Notes under the pieces: model-generated | Database searches by the model: none | Told to the model about the DNA's origin: nothing | Seen by the model: only the letters and a program-made list of their open reading frames with translations | Position numbers and translations under genes: made by a program | Shown: one piece after another, positions 43,821 to 53,134 of the stretch | Position numbering within the stretch: position 1 is the first letter of the stretch | Layout: every line of letters starts with the position of its first letter | Assembly (NCBI GenBank): GCA_015234465.1 | Contig: JADGNA010000008.1 | Span: 62,001-126,000, forward strand | Source: Salinibacterium sp. | GTDB taxonomy: Bacteria > Actinomycetota > Actinomycetes > Actinomycetales > Microbacteriaceae | Length of the DNA: 64,000 bases | Direction of reading: 5' to 3'

Positions 43821-45413
43821 ATGACCACGTATCAGGACGACATCGCGTCGATCGAGGCCCTCAAGCAGCAGTACGGCAGCAGCTGGGACGCCATCAACCC
43901 CGAGTCGGTCGCCCGCATGCGCGCCCAGAACCGTTTCAAGACGGGCCTCGAGATCGCCCAGTACACGGCAGACATCATGCGCCGCGACATGGCCGAGTAC
44001 GACGCCGACTCCTCCGTCTACACGCAGTCCCTCGGCGTGTGGCACGGCTTCATCGGCCAGCAGAAGCTCATCTCGATCAAGAAGCACCTCAAGAGCACCA
44101 ACAAGCGCTACCTGTACCTCTCGGGATGGATGGTCGCGGCGCTTCGCTCGGAGTTCGGCCCGCTGCCCGACCAGTCGATGCACGAGAAGACGGCCGTTCC
44201 CGCGCTGATCGAGGAGCTCTACACCTTCCTGCGCCAGGCGGATGCTCGCGAGCTCGACCTGCTCTTCACGAAGCTCGACGCCGCGCGTGCTGCCGGTGAC
44301 GAGACCTCTGTCGAGCTCATCCAGTCGCAGATCGACAACTACGAGACCCACGTCGTGCCGATCATCGCCGACATCGACGCCGGCTTCGGCAACCCCGAGG
44401 CGACCTACCTCCTCGCCAAGAAGATGATCGAGGCCGGCGCGTGCGCCATCCAGATCGAGAACCAGGTCTCCGACGAGAAGCAGTGTGGCCACCAGGACGG
44501 CAAGGTCACGGTTCCCCACGAGGACTTCATCGCCAAGATCAACGCGGTGCGCTACGCGTTCCTCGAACTCGGCATCGACAACGGCGTGATCGTCGCCCGC
44601 ACCGACTCGCTCGGCGCCGGTCTCACGCAGAAGCTCGCCGTCACGCAGACGCCGGGTGACCTGGGCGACCAGTACAACTCCTTCCTCGACGTCGAGGAGA
44701 TCTCCGACGCCGAGCTCGGCAACGGCGATGTCGTCATGAAGCGCGACGGCAAGCTGCTGCGCCCGAAGCGCCTCGCGAGCAACCTCTACCAGTTCCGCCA
44801 GGGCACGGGTGAGGCTCGCTGCGTGCTCGACTGCATCACCTCGCTGCAGAACGGTGCAGACCTGCTCTGGATCGAGACCGAGAAGCCGCACGTGGGCCAG
44901 ATCGCCGGCATGGTCGACGAGGTGCGCAAGGTGTTCCCCAACGCCAAGCTCGTCTACAACAACAGCCCCTCGTTCAACTGGACCCTCAACTTCCGCCAGC
45001 AGGCCTTCGACAAGCTGGTCGAAGAGGGCAAGGATGTCTCGGCCTACGACCGCGACAAGCTCATGAGCGTCGAGTACGACGAGACCGAGCTCGCGACAAC
45101 CGCCGACGAGATGATCCGCAACTTCCAGAAGGAGGGCTCGGCCAAGGCCGGCATCTTCCACCACCTCATCACCCTGCCGACCTACCACACGGCTGCGCTG
45201 TCGACGGATGACCTTGCCAAGGGTTACTTCGCCGACCAGGGCATGCTCGCGTACGTCAAGGGCGTGCAGCGTCGCGAGATCCGTGAGGGAATCGCGACCG
45301 TGAAGCACCAGAACATGGCTGGCTCCGACATCGGCGACAACCACAAGGAGTACTTCGCGGGTGACGCGGCCCTCAAGGCCGGCGGCCAGAACAACACGAT
45401 GAACCAGTTCTAG
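43821..45413 (+). CDS. aceA: Isocitrate lyase, long (about 530-residue) class
   Basis: 530 aa, ATG 43821 with GAAGGA upstream. It cleaves isocitrate to glyoxylate and succinate. Catalytic motif SDEKQCGHQDGKV carries the active-site Cys. ADIDAGFGNPEATYLLAKKMIEAGACAIQIENQ binds Mg and substrate, and NNSPSFNW is near the C-terminus. The KQCGHQ motif and the length match the Pseudomonas-type longer isocitrate lyases. The about 430-residue corynebacterial/mycobacterial Icl1 carries KKCGH instead. A strong hairpin follows the gene. Confidence 0.96.
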   Translation: MTTYQDDIASIEALKQQYGSSWDAINPESVARMRAQNRFKTGLEIAQYTADIMRRDMAEYDADSSVYTQSLGVWHGFIGQQKLISIKKHLKSTNKRYLYLSGWMVAALRSEFGPLPDQSMHEKTAVPALIEELYTFLRQADARELDLLFTKLDAARAAGDETSVELIQSQIDNYETHVVPIIADIDAGFGNPEATYLLAKKMIEAGACAIQIENQVSDEKQCGHQDGKVTVPHEDFIAKINAVRYAFLELGIDNGVIVARTDSLGAGLTQKLAVTQTPGDLGDQYNSFLDVEEISDAELGNGDVVMKRDGKLLRPKRLASNLYQFRQGTGEARCVLDCITSLQNGADLLWIETEKPHVGQIAGMVDEVRKVFPNAKLVYNNSPSFNWTLNFRQQAFDKLVEEGKDVSAYDRDKLMSVEYDETELATTADEMIRNFQKEGSAKAGIFHHLITLPTYHTAALSTDDLAKGYFADQGMLAYVKGVQRREIREGIATVKHQNMAGSDIGDNHKEYFAGDAALKAGGQNNTMNQF

Positions 45414-45430
45414 CCCCTCGCCAGAACTGA

Positions 45431-45458
45431 AGAAGCCCCGGCCTCGGCCGGGGCTTCT
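45431..45458 (+). terminator. Terminator of the aceB-aceA operon
   Basis: AGAAGCCCCGGCC (45431-45443) and its complement (45446-45458) form a 13-bp stem, followed by TTTCGTT. It lies 17 bases past the aceA stop and just before the convergent gntR stop. Confidence 0.92.
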
Positions 45459-45471
45459 TTCGTTGCTTAGG

Positions 45472-45825
45472 TCAGGAGCGGAGCGCCGCTTCGACCCAGT
45501 CGAGCGCGGCCTTCTCGTCGACGCCGAGCCGGCGCACGTCGGCCGCGAACTGTCGCGCAAGTTCCTGCACCCGGCGCTCCGAGGCATCCCCCGTCGCAGC
45601 GACGAAGGTGCCGGCACGGCCGCGCGTCTCGATGATGCCGTCGGCCTCGAGTTCGCGATAAGCGCGGGCGACCGTGTTGGCCGCGACCCCAAGGTCGGCA
45701 GCGAGGCCGCGAACCGTCGGCAGCTTCGCCCCCGAAGCGAGACGTCCGCTCTTGACCTGCTCGATGACCTGCCCCCGAAGTTGTTCGAAGGGCGGAGTGG
45801 GCGACGTGGGGTCGATGCGGAACAT
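45472..45825 (-). CDS. GntR-family regulator (YtrA subfamily)
   Basis: 117 aa, ATG 45825. It has a winged helix PFEQLRGQVIEQVKSGRLASGAKLPTVRGLAADLGVAANTVARAYRELEADGIIETRGRAGTFVA, then only about 40 residues (SERRVQELARQFAADVRRLGVDEKAALDWVEAALRS). The short C-terminus without ligand domain is that of YtrA-type regulators, often linked to ABC transporter genes. It follows DUF3039 after five bases. An ABC exporter operon lies just beyond on the same strand, a possible target. Confidence 0.9.
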   Translation of the reverse strand: MFRIDPTSPTPPFEQLRGQVIEQVKSGRLASGAKLPTVRGLAADLGVAANTVARAYRELEADGIIETRGRAGTFVAATGDASERRVQELARQFAADVRRLGVDEKAALDWVEAALRS

Positions 45826-45830
45826 GGTCG

Positions 45831-46091
45831 CTACTTCTTCATCGACTCGTAGATTTCCTTGCACACGGGGCACACGGGGAACTTCTGGGGATCGCGCCCG
45901 GGCGTCCACACCTTGCCGCACAGCGCGATGACGGGTCGACCCGTGAGGGCCGACTTCATGATCTTGTCCTTGTTGACGTAGTGGGAGTAGCGCTCGTGGT
46001 CGCCGTCTTCCACCTGCTCCTGGTTGAGGAGCTCTTCAAGCTCGCGGTCGAGGGTGTCGGTGCCGCCGCCGGTGTGCTCTGTGTCGCTCAT
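45831..46091 (-). CDS. DUF3039 family small zinc-binding-like protein
   Basis: 86 aa, ATG 46091, seven bases after TACCAT (leaderless). The first 45 residues are acidic (DRELEELLNQEQVEDGDHERYSHYV). The C-terminal half, SALTGRPVIALCGKVWTPGRDPQKFPVCPVCKEIYESM, has Cys residues spaced like a zinc ribbon. The family is restricted to actinobacteria and has no assigned role. It is probably cotranscribed with the gntR gene. Confidence 0.88.
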   Translation of the reverse strand: MSDTEHTGGGTDTLDRELEELLNQEQVEDGDHERYSHYVNKDKIMKSALTGRPVIALCGKVWTPGRDPQKFPVCPVCKEIYESMKK

Positions 46092-46151
46092 GGCATCAAT
46101 GGTAGGCGCTTCGCGTCGCCACAAGGCCGACAAGATCGGCCCATCGCTTGC

Positions 46152-47723
46152 TCAGTTGCGGAGCGTGAAGGCGAGCAACTCGGGCGCCTGCCGCGAGAAG
46201 GTGCGTGCCCCGATCGCGAAGCCGAGCACCAGCACGAGTAGCCCGACGCCCGCACCAGCGGCGAGCGAGAGCATGCCCCAATTGCCCCCCTCGGCGAGCT
46301 CCAGCGCAGCAAGGCCGAGGGCAGGCAGGGCACACAGCACGATGAGGAAGAAGGAGACCGCCTGTCCCGCCGCACTGCCGGAGGACTGCGGCTGCGCGAA
46401 GGGGCTGCCACCGGGCCTCACGGCGGCGTAGGGCATCCGCACAGAGGTGACGCTCGAGACACCGACACCGCCGAGGAGCAGGGCGAGGCAGACGCCGAGC
46501 ATGGAGGGGAAGACGGTCCAGTCGCCGTAGAGCAGCACCGAGATGGGCGCGAGCACCGCGATGACGATGACCCCCAGGCCCAGCACCGGCAGGGCCCGGC
46601 CGACCCGGTCGGCCCATCCGCTCACATTGGAGGCGACGTGAAGCCAGAGCGCGGAACTGTCGTAGGCGAGGTCGTTGTGCAGCAGCCAGCCGAGGAACAG
46701 GCAGGCGACGGGAAGGGGAACGAGCGCGAGGTTCTGCCACCACACGCCCACGACGAGGAAGGGGATGACGACGATGAGCGAGACGACCGGGATGACCGCG
46801 AGGGCGAGCTTGTAGCGACCGTCCCGCGCCCAGTAGGTGAGGCTGCGCGCCGCGATGACGCCCGCTTCGCTCCTGGGAAGCAGGTCGAACCAGCCGAGGC
46901 CCCTGCCGCCCCACTCGGCCGACAGGTCGGCGGATACCCGCGAACGGAGCATGACGATCACGAGCGCGTGCCAGAGCAGCCACAGCGCTGCCACGAAGAG
47001 CGCGGCGAGCGCAAGCTTGAGCCACGCCCCGCCCATGTCACCTTCTGCGGCGAGCGTCGGCGCAGCCCAGGCCTGGCCGAGTGGTGAGGCTCCGAGCCCG
47101 GCGGCGGCCCCTCCGAGTCGCTCGACGATGGATGCCTCGCGCATTCCGAGCACGAGGGCCAGCACGAAGGGCAGGCACGCGAGTAGGGCGAAGACGCCGA
47201 GGATGCCCGCGAGCTCCCGCAGCCTGCGGGTCGAGAACACGAGTGCGGCGAAGGAACGCATGAGCCGAGCGCCGAGCACGCCGGTCACGACGATGAGGAC
47301 GGCGGCAAGGAAGGCCACCAAGCCGACCCCGGGATGCTGGGACCACGCGACGAAGTAGGCGCCGGCCGTGACGATGAGCAGCACGGATGGCACGCTCAAC
47401 AGGGCGCTCAGCGCAAGCCCGCGTGCGACCACGAGGGGCTCAAGCCCGAGCGGGCCGAACACGCGCGGGTCTGCCACGTCATCGGATGACGCGACAACGG
47501 GCACGACGAAGAAGCCGAGGGTCACGAGCGAGCCGACGATGACGCCGGCCGCCGCGGCATCCCGCGCGGGAAAGACGTTCGGGTCGAAGAATGATTCGAT
47601 GACATAACCCGTGAGGGCGATGCCGAGGCCGAGCAGGAGCGCCAGGCCGAAGAGTTGCTCGGGCCGGCGCCGCAGGGCGTGCGCCAGTTGAGTGAGCCTC
47701 AGACGGAGAAAGAGCGCAACCAC
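46152..47723 (-). CDS. ABC-type exporter permease subunit (large multi-helix)
   Basis: 523 aa; GTG 47723, chosen because GGGAGG lies seven bases upstream. It therefore overlaps the ATPase gene by 25 bases. About twelve hydrophobic helices span the protein, grouped into two halves. A cytoplasmic loop holds SADLSAEWGGRGLGWFDLLPRSEAGVIAARSLTYWARDGRYKLAL. The substrate is unknown; the pairing with an ABC-2-type ATPase shows an export system. Confidence 0.82.
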   Translation of the reverse strand: MVALFLRLRLTQLAHALRRRPEQLFGLALLLGLGIALTGYVIESFFDPNVFPARDAAAAGVIVGSLVTLGFFVVPVVASSDDVADPRVFGPLGLEPLVVARGLALSALLSVPSVLLIVTAGAYFVAWSQHPGVGLVAFLAAVLIVVTGVLGARLMRSFAALVFSTRRLRELAGILGVFALLACLPFVLALVLGMREASIVERLGGAAAGLGASPLGQAWAAPTLAAEGDMGGAWLKLALAALFVAALWLLWHALVIVMLRSRVSADLSAEWGGRGLGWFDLLPRSEAGVIAARSLTYWARDGRYKLALAVIPVVSLIVVIPFLVVGVWWQNLALVPLPVACLFLGWLLHNDLAYDSSALWLHVASNVSGWADRVGRALPVLGLGVIVIAVLAPISVLLYGDWTVFPSMLGVCLALLLGGVGVSSVTSVRMPYAAVRPGGSPFAQPQSSGSAAGQAVSFFLIVLCALPALGLAALELAEGGNWGMLSLAAGAGVGLLVLVLGFAIGARTFSRQAPELLAFTLRN

Positions 47724-48733
47724 TCCATGTCCTCCCCCGGCTGCAGTTCGCCGATGAGCCTGACGAAGCGTTCCTCCAGGGTGGCGTCGCCGCGCACGCT
47801 CGCCGTCGTTCCGCTCGTGAGCACGCGCCCCTCGGCGACGACCGCGATCGAGTCGCACACGCTCTCGACGAGGTCCATGCTGTGGCTCGAGAGCACGACT
47901 GTGCCACCGGCATCCGCATAGCGACGCAGGATGCCGAGCACGGTCGCGACCGAGACGGCGTCGACCGACTCGAAGGGTTCGTCGAGGATGAGCAGGCGCG
48001 GCGAGTGGATGAGCGCGGCGGCGAGCGCCACCTTGCGCGTCATGCCCGCCGAGTAGTCGGTCACGAGGCGATCCTGGGCGTCCTCGAGATCGAAGGCCCT
48101 GATGAGTTCCTCGGTGCGCGACAGCACGGTCGCCCGATCGAGGCCGCGCAGCATGCCCGAGTAGTAGAGGAGCTGGCGCCCCGTGAGGCGGTCGAAGAGC
48201 AGCAGGCGGTCGGGCAGGATGCCCATGTCGCGCTTCGCCGCCGCCGGCTCGACCCAGACGTCCCGGCCGCCGACGAGCACGTTGCCCTGGTCGGGACGCA
48301 GGACGCCCGTGACGATCGACAGGGTCGTCGTCTTGCCCGCACCATTCGGGCCGACGATGCCGAAGATCTGCCCGGCGCGCACCTCGAGGTCGACGCCGTC
48401 GACCGCGACGGTGGACCCGAATCGCTTGACGAGGCCGGAGACCTCGAGCACGACGGGGGCATCCGCGTAGGGGTCGGGCACACTGGCCTTCGGTGCTGCG
48501 GCGGGGACAGCGGATGTCGCCTCCGCAGCCTCGACGTCGGGCTCAACGACCTCGTCCATGGCGTCGGGCGCGCCTGCCTCGACCTCGTCGACGTTCGACT
48601 CGTCTGGCTCAACCTCGGGAGTCGCCTCGGCGGGACGCTGCGTCGTGCCGAGCCGGTCGATGAGCTGGTCGAAGCGGGTGAGGGCCTGCTCGATCGAGAA
48701 GGGCGTCGTCTCGGCTGCAGGGTCCTGTGTCAC
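47699..48733 (-). CDS. ABC transporter ATP-binding protein with acidic N-terminal extension
   Basis: 344 aa, GTG 48733, six bases after TACGGT (leaderless). Residues 1-95 form a Glu/Asp/Ala-rich low-complexity extension. The ABC domain then has GPNGAGKTTT, a Q-loop-region GILPDRLLLFDRLTG, a signature YSAGMTRKVALAAA, Walker B LLILDEPFESVD and SSHSMDLVE. It pairs with the permease that follows. The acidic extension is unusual and could bind a partner. Confidence 0.9.
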   Translation of the reverse strand: MTQDPAAETTPFSIEQALTRFDQLIDRLGTTQRPAEATPEVEPDESNVDEVEAGAPDAMDEVVEPDVEAAEATSAVPAAAPKASVPDPYADAPVVLEVSGLVKRFGSTVAVDGVDLEVRAGQIFGIVGPNGAGKTTTLSIVTGVLRPDQGNVLVGGRDVWVEPAAAKRDMGILPDRLLLFDRLTGRQLLYYSGMLRGLDRATVLSRTEELIRAFDLEDAQDRLVTDYSAGMTRKVALAAALIHSPRLLILDEPFESVDAVSVATVLGILRRYADAGGTVVLSSHSMDLVESVCDSIAVVAEGRVLTSGTTASVRGDATLEERFVRLIGELQPGEDMEWLRSFSV

Positions 48734-48739
48734 CGCTCA

Positions 48740-48745
48740 ACCGTA
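48740..48745 (-). promoter_or_regulatory. -10 box of the ABC exporter operon (leaderless)
   Basis: TACGGT on the minus strand, exactly six bases before the GTG start at 48733. Confidence 0.5.
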
Positions 48746-48994
48746 CCAACCTGTAGGCCGTCGGAGGAGGGCCAGGTCGCGTTTGGGTCACGAATTGACG
48801 ACAGTGCGCTGGGAACCCCTCCTAATAGGCACACTCCTCGCTACCGTAGAGACCAGCACAACGAGGTGTCCTATTTTCTGCTGCGCCGTAAACAGCTCGT
48901 GAAGATCCCGCCGTCACTCGGCGAGCGATCAGCGTCCTGTCAGGGCTTCCCCAAGGCGCGGCCCTACACTGCACTCTTCACTAAGGAGCAACTC

Positions 48995-49690
48995 GTGAGC
49001 ACCCAGATCGTCATCCTCGCCGCTGGAATGGGCAGCCGGCTCGGCCGCAGCCTGCCGAAGTCGCTGACCGAGCTGAGCGACGGCCGCACGATCATGCAGC
49101 AGCAGTTCGACAACATCCACCACGCATTCGGCCGCAACGCCAAGGTGAGCATCGTCGTCGGCTACAAGCTCGAGCACATCATCGAGGCGTTCCCCGAGGC
49201 ATCCTTCGTCTACAACGAGCAGTACGACGTCACGAACACCTCGAAGAGCCTCATGCGCGCCCTCCGCGCCTCGACGCCCGGCGGTGTGCTCTGGATGAAC
49301 GGCGACGTCGTCTTCGACCCCGAGGCCCTCGAGCGCGCGGCGAAGCTCGTCGCCCGCGACCAGTCGTTCGTGACCGTCAACACGGCCAAGGTCTCCGACG
49401 AGGAGGTCAAGTACACGACTGACATCCACGGGTACATCCGCGAGCTCTCGAAGACCGTCAAGGGCGGGCTCGGCGAGGCCGTCGGCATCAACTACATCTC
49501 GCGCGATGACAAGGCGGTGCTCCTGCGCCAGCTCGCCCGCGTGGGCGACCAGGACTACTTCGAGCGCGGCATCGAGCTCGCGATCGAGCAGGACGGCCTC
49601 AAGGTCGAGCCGCTCGACATCTCGGACCTCTACGCCGTCGAGGTCGACTTCGCCGAAGACCTTGAGCGCGCGAACCTCCTCTTCCGCTGA
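48995..49690 (+). CDS. Sugar-phosphate/choline-phosphate-type nucleotidyltransferase
   Basis: 231 aa, GTG 48995 with AAGGAG six bases upstream; an in-frame extension to about 48860 is possible but has no better site. The N-terminal motif is ILAAGMGSRLGRSLPKSL, followed by NEQYDVTNTSKSLMRAL and VLWMNGDVVFDPEAL (metal-binding Asp). This resembles LicC/phosphocholine cytidylyltransferase-like enzymes. It may make a CDP- or NDP-activated wall precursor. The 261-base gap upstream holds its promoter region; no further gene is seen there. Confidence 0.78.
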   Translation: MSTQIVILAAGMGSRLGRSLPKSLTELSDGRTIMQQQFDNIHHAFGRNAKVSIVVGYKLEHIIEAFPEASFVYNEQYDVTNTSKSLMRALRASTPGGVLWMNGDVVFDPEALERAAKLVARDQSFVTVNTAKVSDEEVKYTTDIHGYIRELSKTVKGGLGEAVGINYISRDDKAVLLRQLARVGDQDYFERGIELAIEQDGLKVEPLDISDLYAVEVDFAEDLERANLLFR

Positions 49691-49737
49691 CCCACGCCGT
49701 CAAGGCTGGATGCACGAGTCGCACGGGCGCGACCCAA

Positions 49738-49743
49738 TACGAT
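49738..49743 (+). promoter_or_regulatory. -10 box of the TagG/Wzm-like gene (leaderless)
   Basis: TACGAT, six bases before the GTG at 49750. It suggests a separate promoter for the exporter genes downstream of the nucleotidyltransferase. Confidence 0.5.
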
Positions 49744-49749
49744 AGCCGG

Positions 49750-50547
49750 GTGCCCGTAAGCCACTCCCCGCGACCGCAGTGGTCGCCGTTTGAGCGCTAC
49801 CGGCGTTCCCTGTGGCTGCTGACGGTGCGCGACCTGCGCGTGCGGTACTCGACGTCGGCACTCGGATACGTGTGGTCGATCCTCGACCCGCTCGTGATGG
49901 CATCCATCTACTGGTTCGTCTTCACGCAGGTCTTTGACCGACCGGTGGGCGAGGAGCCCTACATCGTCTTCCTGCTCGTCGCGCTGCTGCCCTGGATGTG
50001 GTTCAACGGTGCGGTCTCCGACAGCACGCGCGCGTTCATCCGCGAGGCGAAGCTCGTGCGTTCCACGAAGCTGCCGCGCACGATCTGGGTCAACCGCATC
50101 GTGCTGTCGAAGGGTATCGAGTTCATCGCGAGCATCCCCGTGCTCGCAGTGTTCGCGATCGCGACGACCGCAGAGCTGCACTGGCAGGTCGTGTTCTTCC
50201 CCCTCGCGATACTGCTGCAGGGGATGCTCGTCATGGGCATCGGCCTGATCGTCGCGCCGCTCGTCGTGTTCTTCCGCGACCTCGAGCGGGCCACGAAGCT
50301 TGCGCTCCGGTTCCTCTTCTATGCCTCGCCCATCATCTACGGCGTCACCGACCTGCCGGAGAACCTGCAGTTCTGGGCATCCTTCAATCCGCTCGCAGGC
50401 ATCTTCTCGCTCTACCGCGGCGCTTTCTTCCCCGAGCAGCTCGCGTGGGACACGATCGGCATCGGCGCAGCCATGAGCGTCGTCTTGCTCGCGATCGGAC
50501 TGCTCGTGTTCCGTCGCTCCGAGCGCGCCGTGCTGAAGGAGATCTGA
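49750..50547 (+). CDS. Polysaccharide/teichoic-acid ABC exporter permease (TagG/Wzm type)
   Basis: 265 aa, GTG start. An amphipathic N-terminus with LLTVRDLRVRYSTSALGYVWSILDPLVMASIYW is typical of ABC-2 polysaccharide exporters. About six helices follow. FFRDLERATKLALRFLFYASPIIYGVTDLPENLQFWASFNPLAGIFSLYRGAFF is the conserved C-terminal part. With the ATPase it would move a lipid-linked wall polymer across the membrane. Confidence 0.92.
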   Translation: MPVSHSPRPQWSPFERYRRSLWLLTVRDLRVRYSTSALGYVWSILDPLVMASIYWFVFTQVFDRPVGEEPYIVFLLVALLPWMWFNGAVSDSTRAFIREAKLVRSTKLPRTIWVNRIVLSKGIEFIASIPVLAVFAIATTAELHWQVVFFPLAILLQGMLVMGIGLIVAPLVVFFRDLERATKLALRFLFYASPIIYGVTDLPENLQFWASFNPLAGIFSLYRGAFFPEQLAWDTIGIGAAMSVVLLAIGLLVFRRSERAVLKEI

Positions 50548-51302
50548 TGATGGCATCCGTCGCTGCCCAGGGTCCCGTGATCGAGGTTGCCGGTGCGGGC
50601 ATCCGGTTCAAGCGCAATCGGCGCGCCCGCCGCAGCTTCAAGGACCTCTTCGCGGGGCGCAAGCGCCGCAGCCGGCCCGATGAGTTCTGGGCGCTTCGCG
50701 ACGTCGACTTCACGGTCATGGCCGGTGAGGCGATCGGCGTCGTCGGGCGCAACGGCCAGGGCAAGTCGACGCTGCTCAAGCTCGTCGCCGAGGTCATCCT
50801 GCCCGACGAGGGAACAGTCGGCGTGCACGGCGGCGTCGCTCCCCTCATCGAGATCACGGGCGGTTTCGTCGACGACCTCACGGTGCGTGACAACGTCTTC
50901 CTCACCGCCGGACTGCACGGGATGTCGCGGGCCGAGATCGAGGAACGCTTCGACGAGATCATCGACTTCGCCGAGATCGGCGACTTTCTCGACACCCCCT
51001 ACAAACATCTCTCGAGCGGCATGCGCGTGCGCATCGCATTCGCGGTCGTCACGCGCCTTGAGGAACCCATCCTGCTCGTCGATGAGGTGCTCGCAGTGGG
51101 CGACAAGGCCTTCCGTGAGAAGTGCTACCGCCGCATCGAGGAACTGCTCGAGGGCGGGCGCACCCTCTTCTTCGTCTCGCACAACGAACGCGACCTCAAG
51201 CGCTTCTGCACCCGCGGGCTCTACCTCGACAAGGGCAAGCTCGTGATGGACGCCCCGATCGCCGAGGTCTTGCAGCGCTACAACGCCGACTACAACGCCT
51301 GA
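50547..51302 (+). CDS. Polysaccharide/teichoic-acid ABC exporter ATPase (TagH/Wzt type)
   Basis: 251 aa; ATG 50547 overlaps the preceding stop by one base, with AAGGAG upstream. Walker A is GRNGQGKST, signature LSSGMRVRIAFA, and Walker B LLVDEVLAVGD, the form typical of polysaccharide exporters. The family insertion RRSFKDLFAGRKRR follows the first strand. There is no C-terminal sugar-binding domain as in O-antigen Wzt, so it is closer to TagH or short Wzt proteins. Confidence 0.93.
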   Translation: MMASVAAQGPVIEVAGAGIRFKRNRRARRSFKDLFAGRKRRSRPDEFWALRDVDFTVMAGEAIGVVGRNGQGKSTLLKLVAEVILPDEGTVGVHGGVAPLIEITGGFVDDLTVRDNVFLTAGLHGMSRAEIEERFDEIIDFAEIGDFLDTPYKHLSSGMRVRIAFAVVTRLEEPILLVDEVLAVGDKAFREKCYRRIEELLEGGRTLFFVSHNERDLKRFCTRGLYLDKGKLVMDAPIAEVLQRYNADYNA

Positions 51303-51400
51303 GCGGCGACCACAGCAAGAAAACGCTGGTCTCAGGGCGGCCGCTTCGGTAATGTGGGCGGCCCGGCTCCGCTCGCCGGCATCTCGCAAGGACTCCCCTC

Positions 51401-53134
51401 TTGGCACTCCTCTCCCTCGTGCTGCGCACGATCAAGCCGTACACGCGATGGGTCATCGCGGTCTTCGTGCTGCAACTCGTCTCCACCATCGCAGCGCTGT
51501 ACCTGCCGAGCCTCAACGCGAGCATCATCGACCGCGGCATCGCGCAGGGCGATCTCGACTTCATCTGGTCGACCGGGGTGACGATGCTGGGCGTCTGCCT
51601 CGTGCAGGTCGCGACGGCTATCACGGCCGTGTACTTCGGCGCCCGCACGTCGATGGCGGTCGGCCGTGACATCCGTCGTTCGATCTATCGCAAGGTCGAT
51701 TCGCTGAGCGCTCTCGAGCTGGGGCGCTTCGGCACGGCCACGCTCATCACGCGCGGCACGAACGATGTGCAGCAGGTGCAGATGCTCGTGCTCATGACGC
51801 TCAACTTCATGGTGTCGACGCCCATCATGTGCATCGGCGGCATCATCATGGCGCTGCGTGAAGACGTGGGGCTGTCGTGGCTGGTCTGGGTGTCGGTGCC
51901 AGTGCTCTTCGTCGTCGTGGGCATCCTCGTGTTCCTCCTCATGCCGCTCTTCCGGCAGATGCAGGACCGCATCGACGGCATCAACGGGGTGCTGCGCGAG
52001 CAGATCATCGGCATCCGGGTCGTGCGGGCATTCGTGCGTGAACCCTTCGAGGCCGAGCGCTACCAGCGTGCGAACGAGGCGCTCACCAGAGTGTCGGTCA
52101 AGGTCGGCAACCTCTTCGTGCTCATGTTCCCGGCGATCATGATGATCCTGCACCTCGCGACGGCGGCCGTGCTCTGGTTCGGCGGGCAGCGCGTGGATGC
52201 GGGCGAGATGGAGGTCGGCTCGCTCACGGCCTTCCTGCAGTACCTGCTGCAGATCCTCATCGCCGTCATGATGGGTGTCTTCATGGTCATGATGGTGCCG
52301 CGCGCGGTCGTGTGCGCCGAACGCATCGACGAGGTGCTGGAGACCGAGAGCAGCCAGGCCCGGCCGCAGGGAGAGACCCAGGCGACGCCGCGCGACGGAC
52401 GCGTCGAGTTCCGGGCTGTGACATTCGGCTATCCGGGCGCCGAGCGGCCGGTGCTCGACGAGCTGAGCTTCGAGGCGATGCCCGGCCAGACGACCGCGAT
52501 CGTGGGCTCGACCGGCTCAGGCAAGACCTCGCTCGTGCACCTGATCCCCCGCCTCTACGACCCGCAGCAGGGCTCCGTGACGATCGACGGCACGCCCGTC
52601 TCGCAGCTCACGCGCGCCCAGCTCGCGAGCGTCGTCGCCCTCGTGCCGCAGAAGCCCTACCTGTTCTCGGGCACGATCGCCTCCAACCTGCGCTTCGGCA
52701 ACGCGGATGCCACGGACGAAGAGCTCTGGGAGGCGCTCCGCATCGCGCAGGCGGAGGACTTCGTGCGCGCGATGCCCGAAGGGCTGAACGAACACGTCGC
52801 GCAGGGCGGCACGAGTGTCTCGGGTGGACAGCGGCAGCGGCTCAGCATCGCGCGGGCGCTCGTCGCCAAGCCGGCCGTCTACCTCTTCGACGACTCCTTC
52901 TCGGCACTCGACGTCACGACCGATGCCCGCCTGCGCGCCGCCCTCGGCGACGCCATCAGCGGCGCGACCGTCATCATCGTCGCCCAGCGAATCTCCACGA
53001 TCCGCGAGGCCGACCAGATCATCGTGCTCGACGGCGGCCGCATCGTCGCGCGCGGCACGCACGAAGAGCTGCTCGAGACCGACCCGACCTACCAGGAGAT
53101 CGTCGAGTCGCAGTTGAGCGCGGAGGTGGCGTGA
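51401..53134 (+). CDS. Heterodimeric ABC exporter, half-transporter 1 (degenerate Walker B)
   Basis: 577 aa, TTG start with AAGGA upstream. Six-helix type-I exporter domain (about 1-320), then the ATPase with Walker A GSTGSGKTS, signature VSGGQRQRLSIARA and Walker B VYLFDDSFSALD. Asp replaces the catalytic Glu, the mark of the degenerate site in exporters such as BmrCD or TmrAB. H-loop His is Gln (VAQRIST). The partner gene starts on its stop codon. Substrate unknown: drug or lipid-like. Confidence 0.92.
   Translation: MALLSLVLRTIKPYTRWVIAVFVLQLVSTIAALYLPSLNASIIDRGIAQGDLDFIWSTGVTMLGVCLVQVATAITAVYFGARTSMAVGRDIRRSIYRKVDSLSALELGRFGTATLITRGTNDVQQVQMLVLMTLNFMVSTPIMCIGGIIMALREDVGLSWLVWVSVPVLFVVVGILVFLLMPLFRQMQDRIDGINGVLREQIIGIRVVRAFVREPFEAERYQRANEALTRVSVKVGNLFVLMFPAIMMILHLATAAVLWFGGQRVDAGEMEVGSLTAFLQYLLQILIAVMMGVFMVMMVPRAVVCAERIDEVLETESSQARPQGETQATPRDGRVEFRAVTFGYPGAERPVLDELSFEAMPGQTTAIVGSTGSGKTSLVHLIPRLYDPQQGSVTIDGTPVSQLTRAQLASVVALVPQKPYLFSGTIASNLRFGNADATDEELWEALRIAQAEDFVRAMPEGLNEHVAQGGTSVSGGQRQRLSIARALVAKPAVYLFDDSFSALDVTTDARLRAALGDAISGATVIIVAQRISTIREADQIIVLDGGRIVARGTHEELLETDPTYQEIVESQLSAEVA

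Noticed and set aside
47882-48994. A 370-codon N-terminal extension of the nucleotidyltransferase
   Set aside because: It is antisense to the ABC ATPase gene. AAGGAG and GTG at 48995 fit the family N-terminus.
52312-53133. A long N-terminal extension of the second ABC half-transporter
   Set aside because: It reads the preceding gene in another frame. The ATG at 53134, overlapping the stop, is the natural start.
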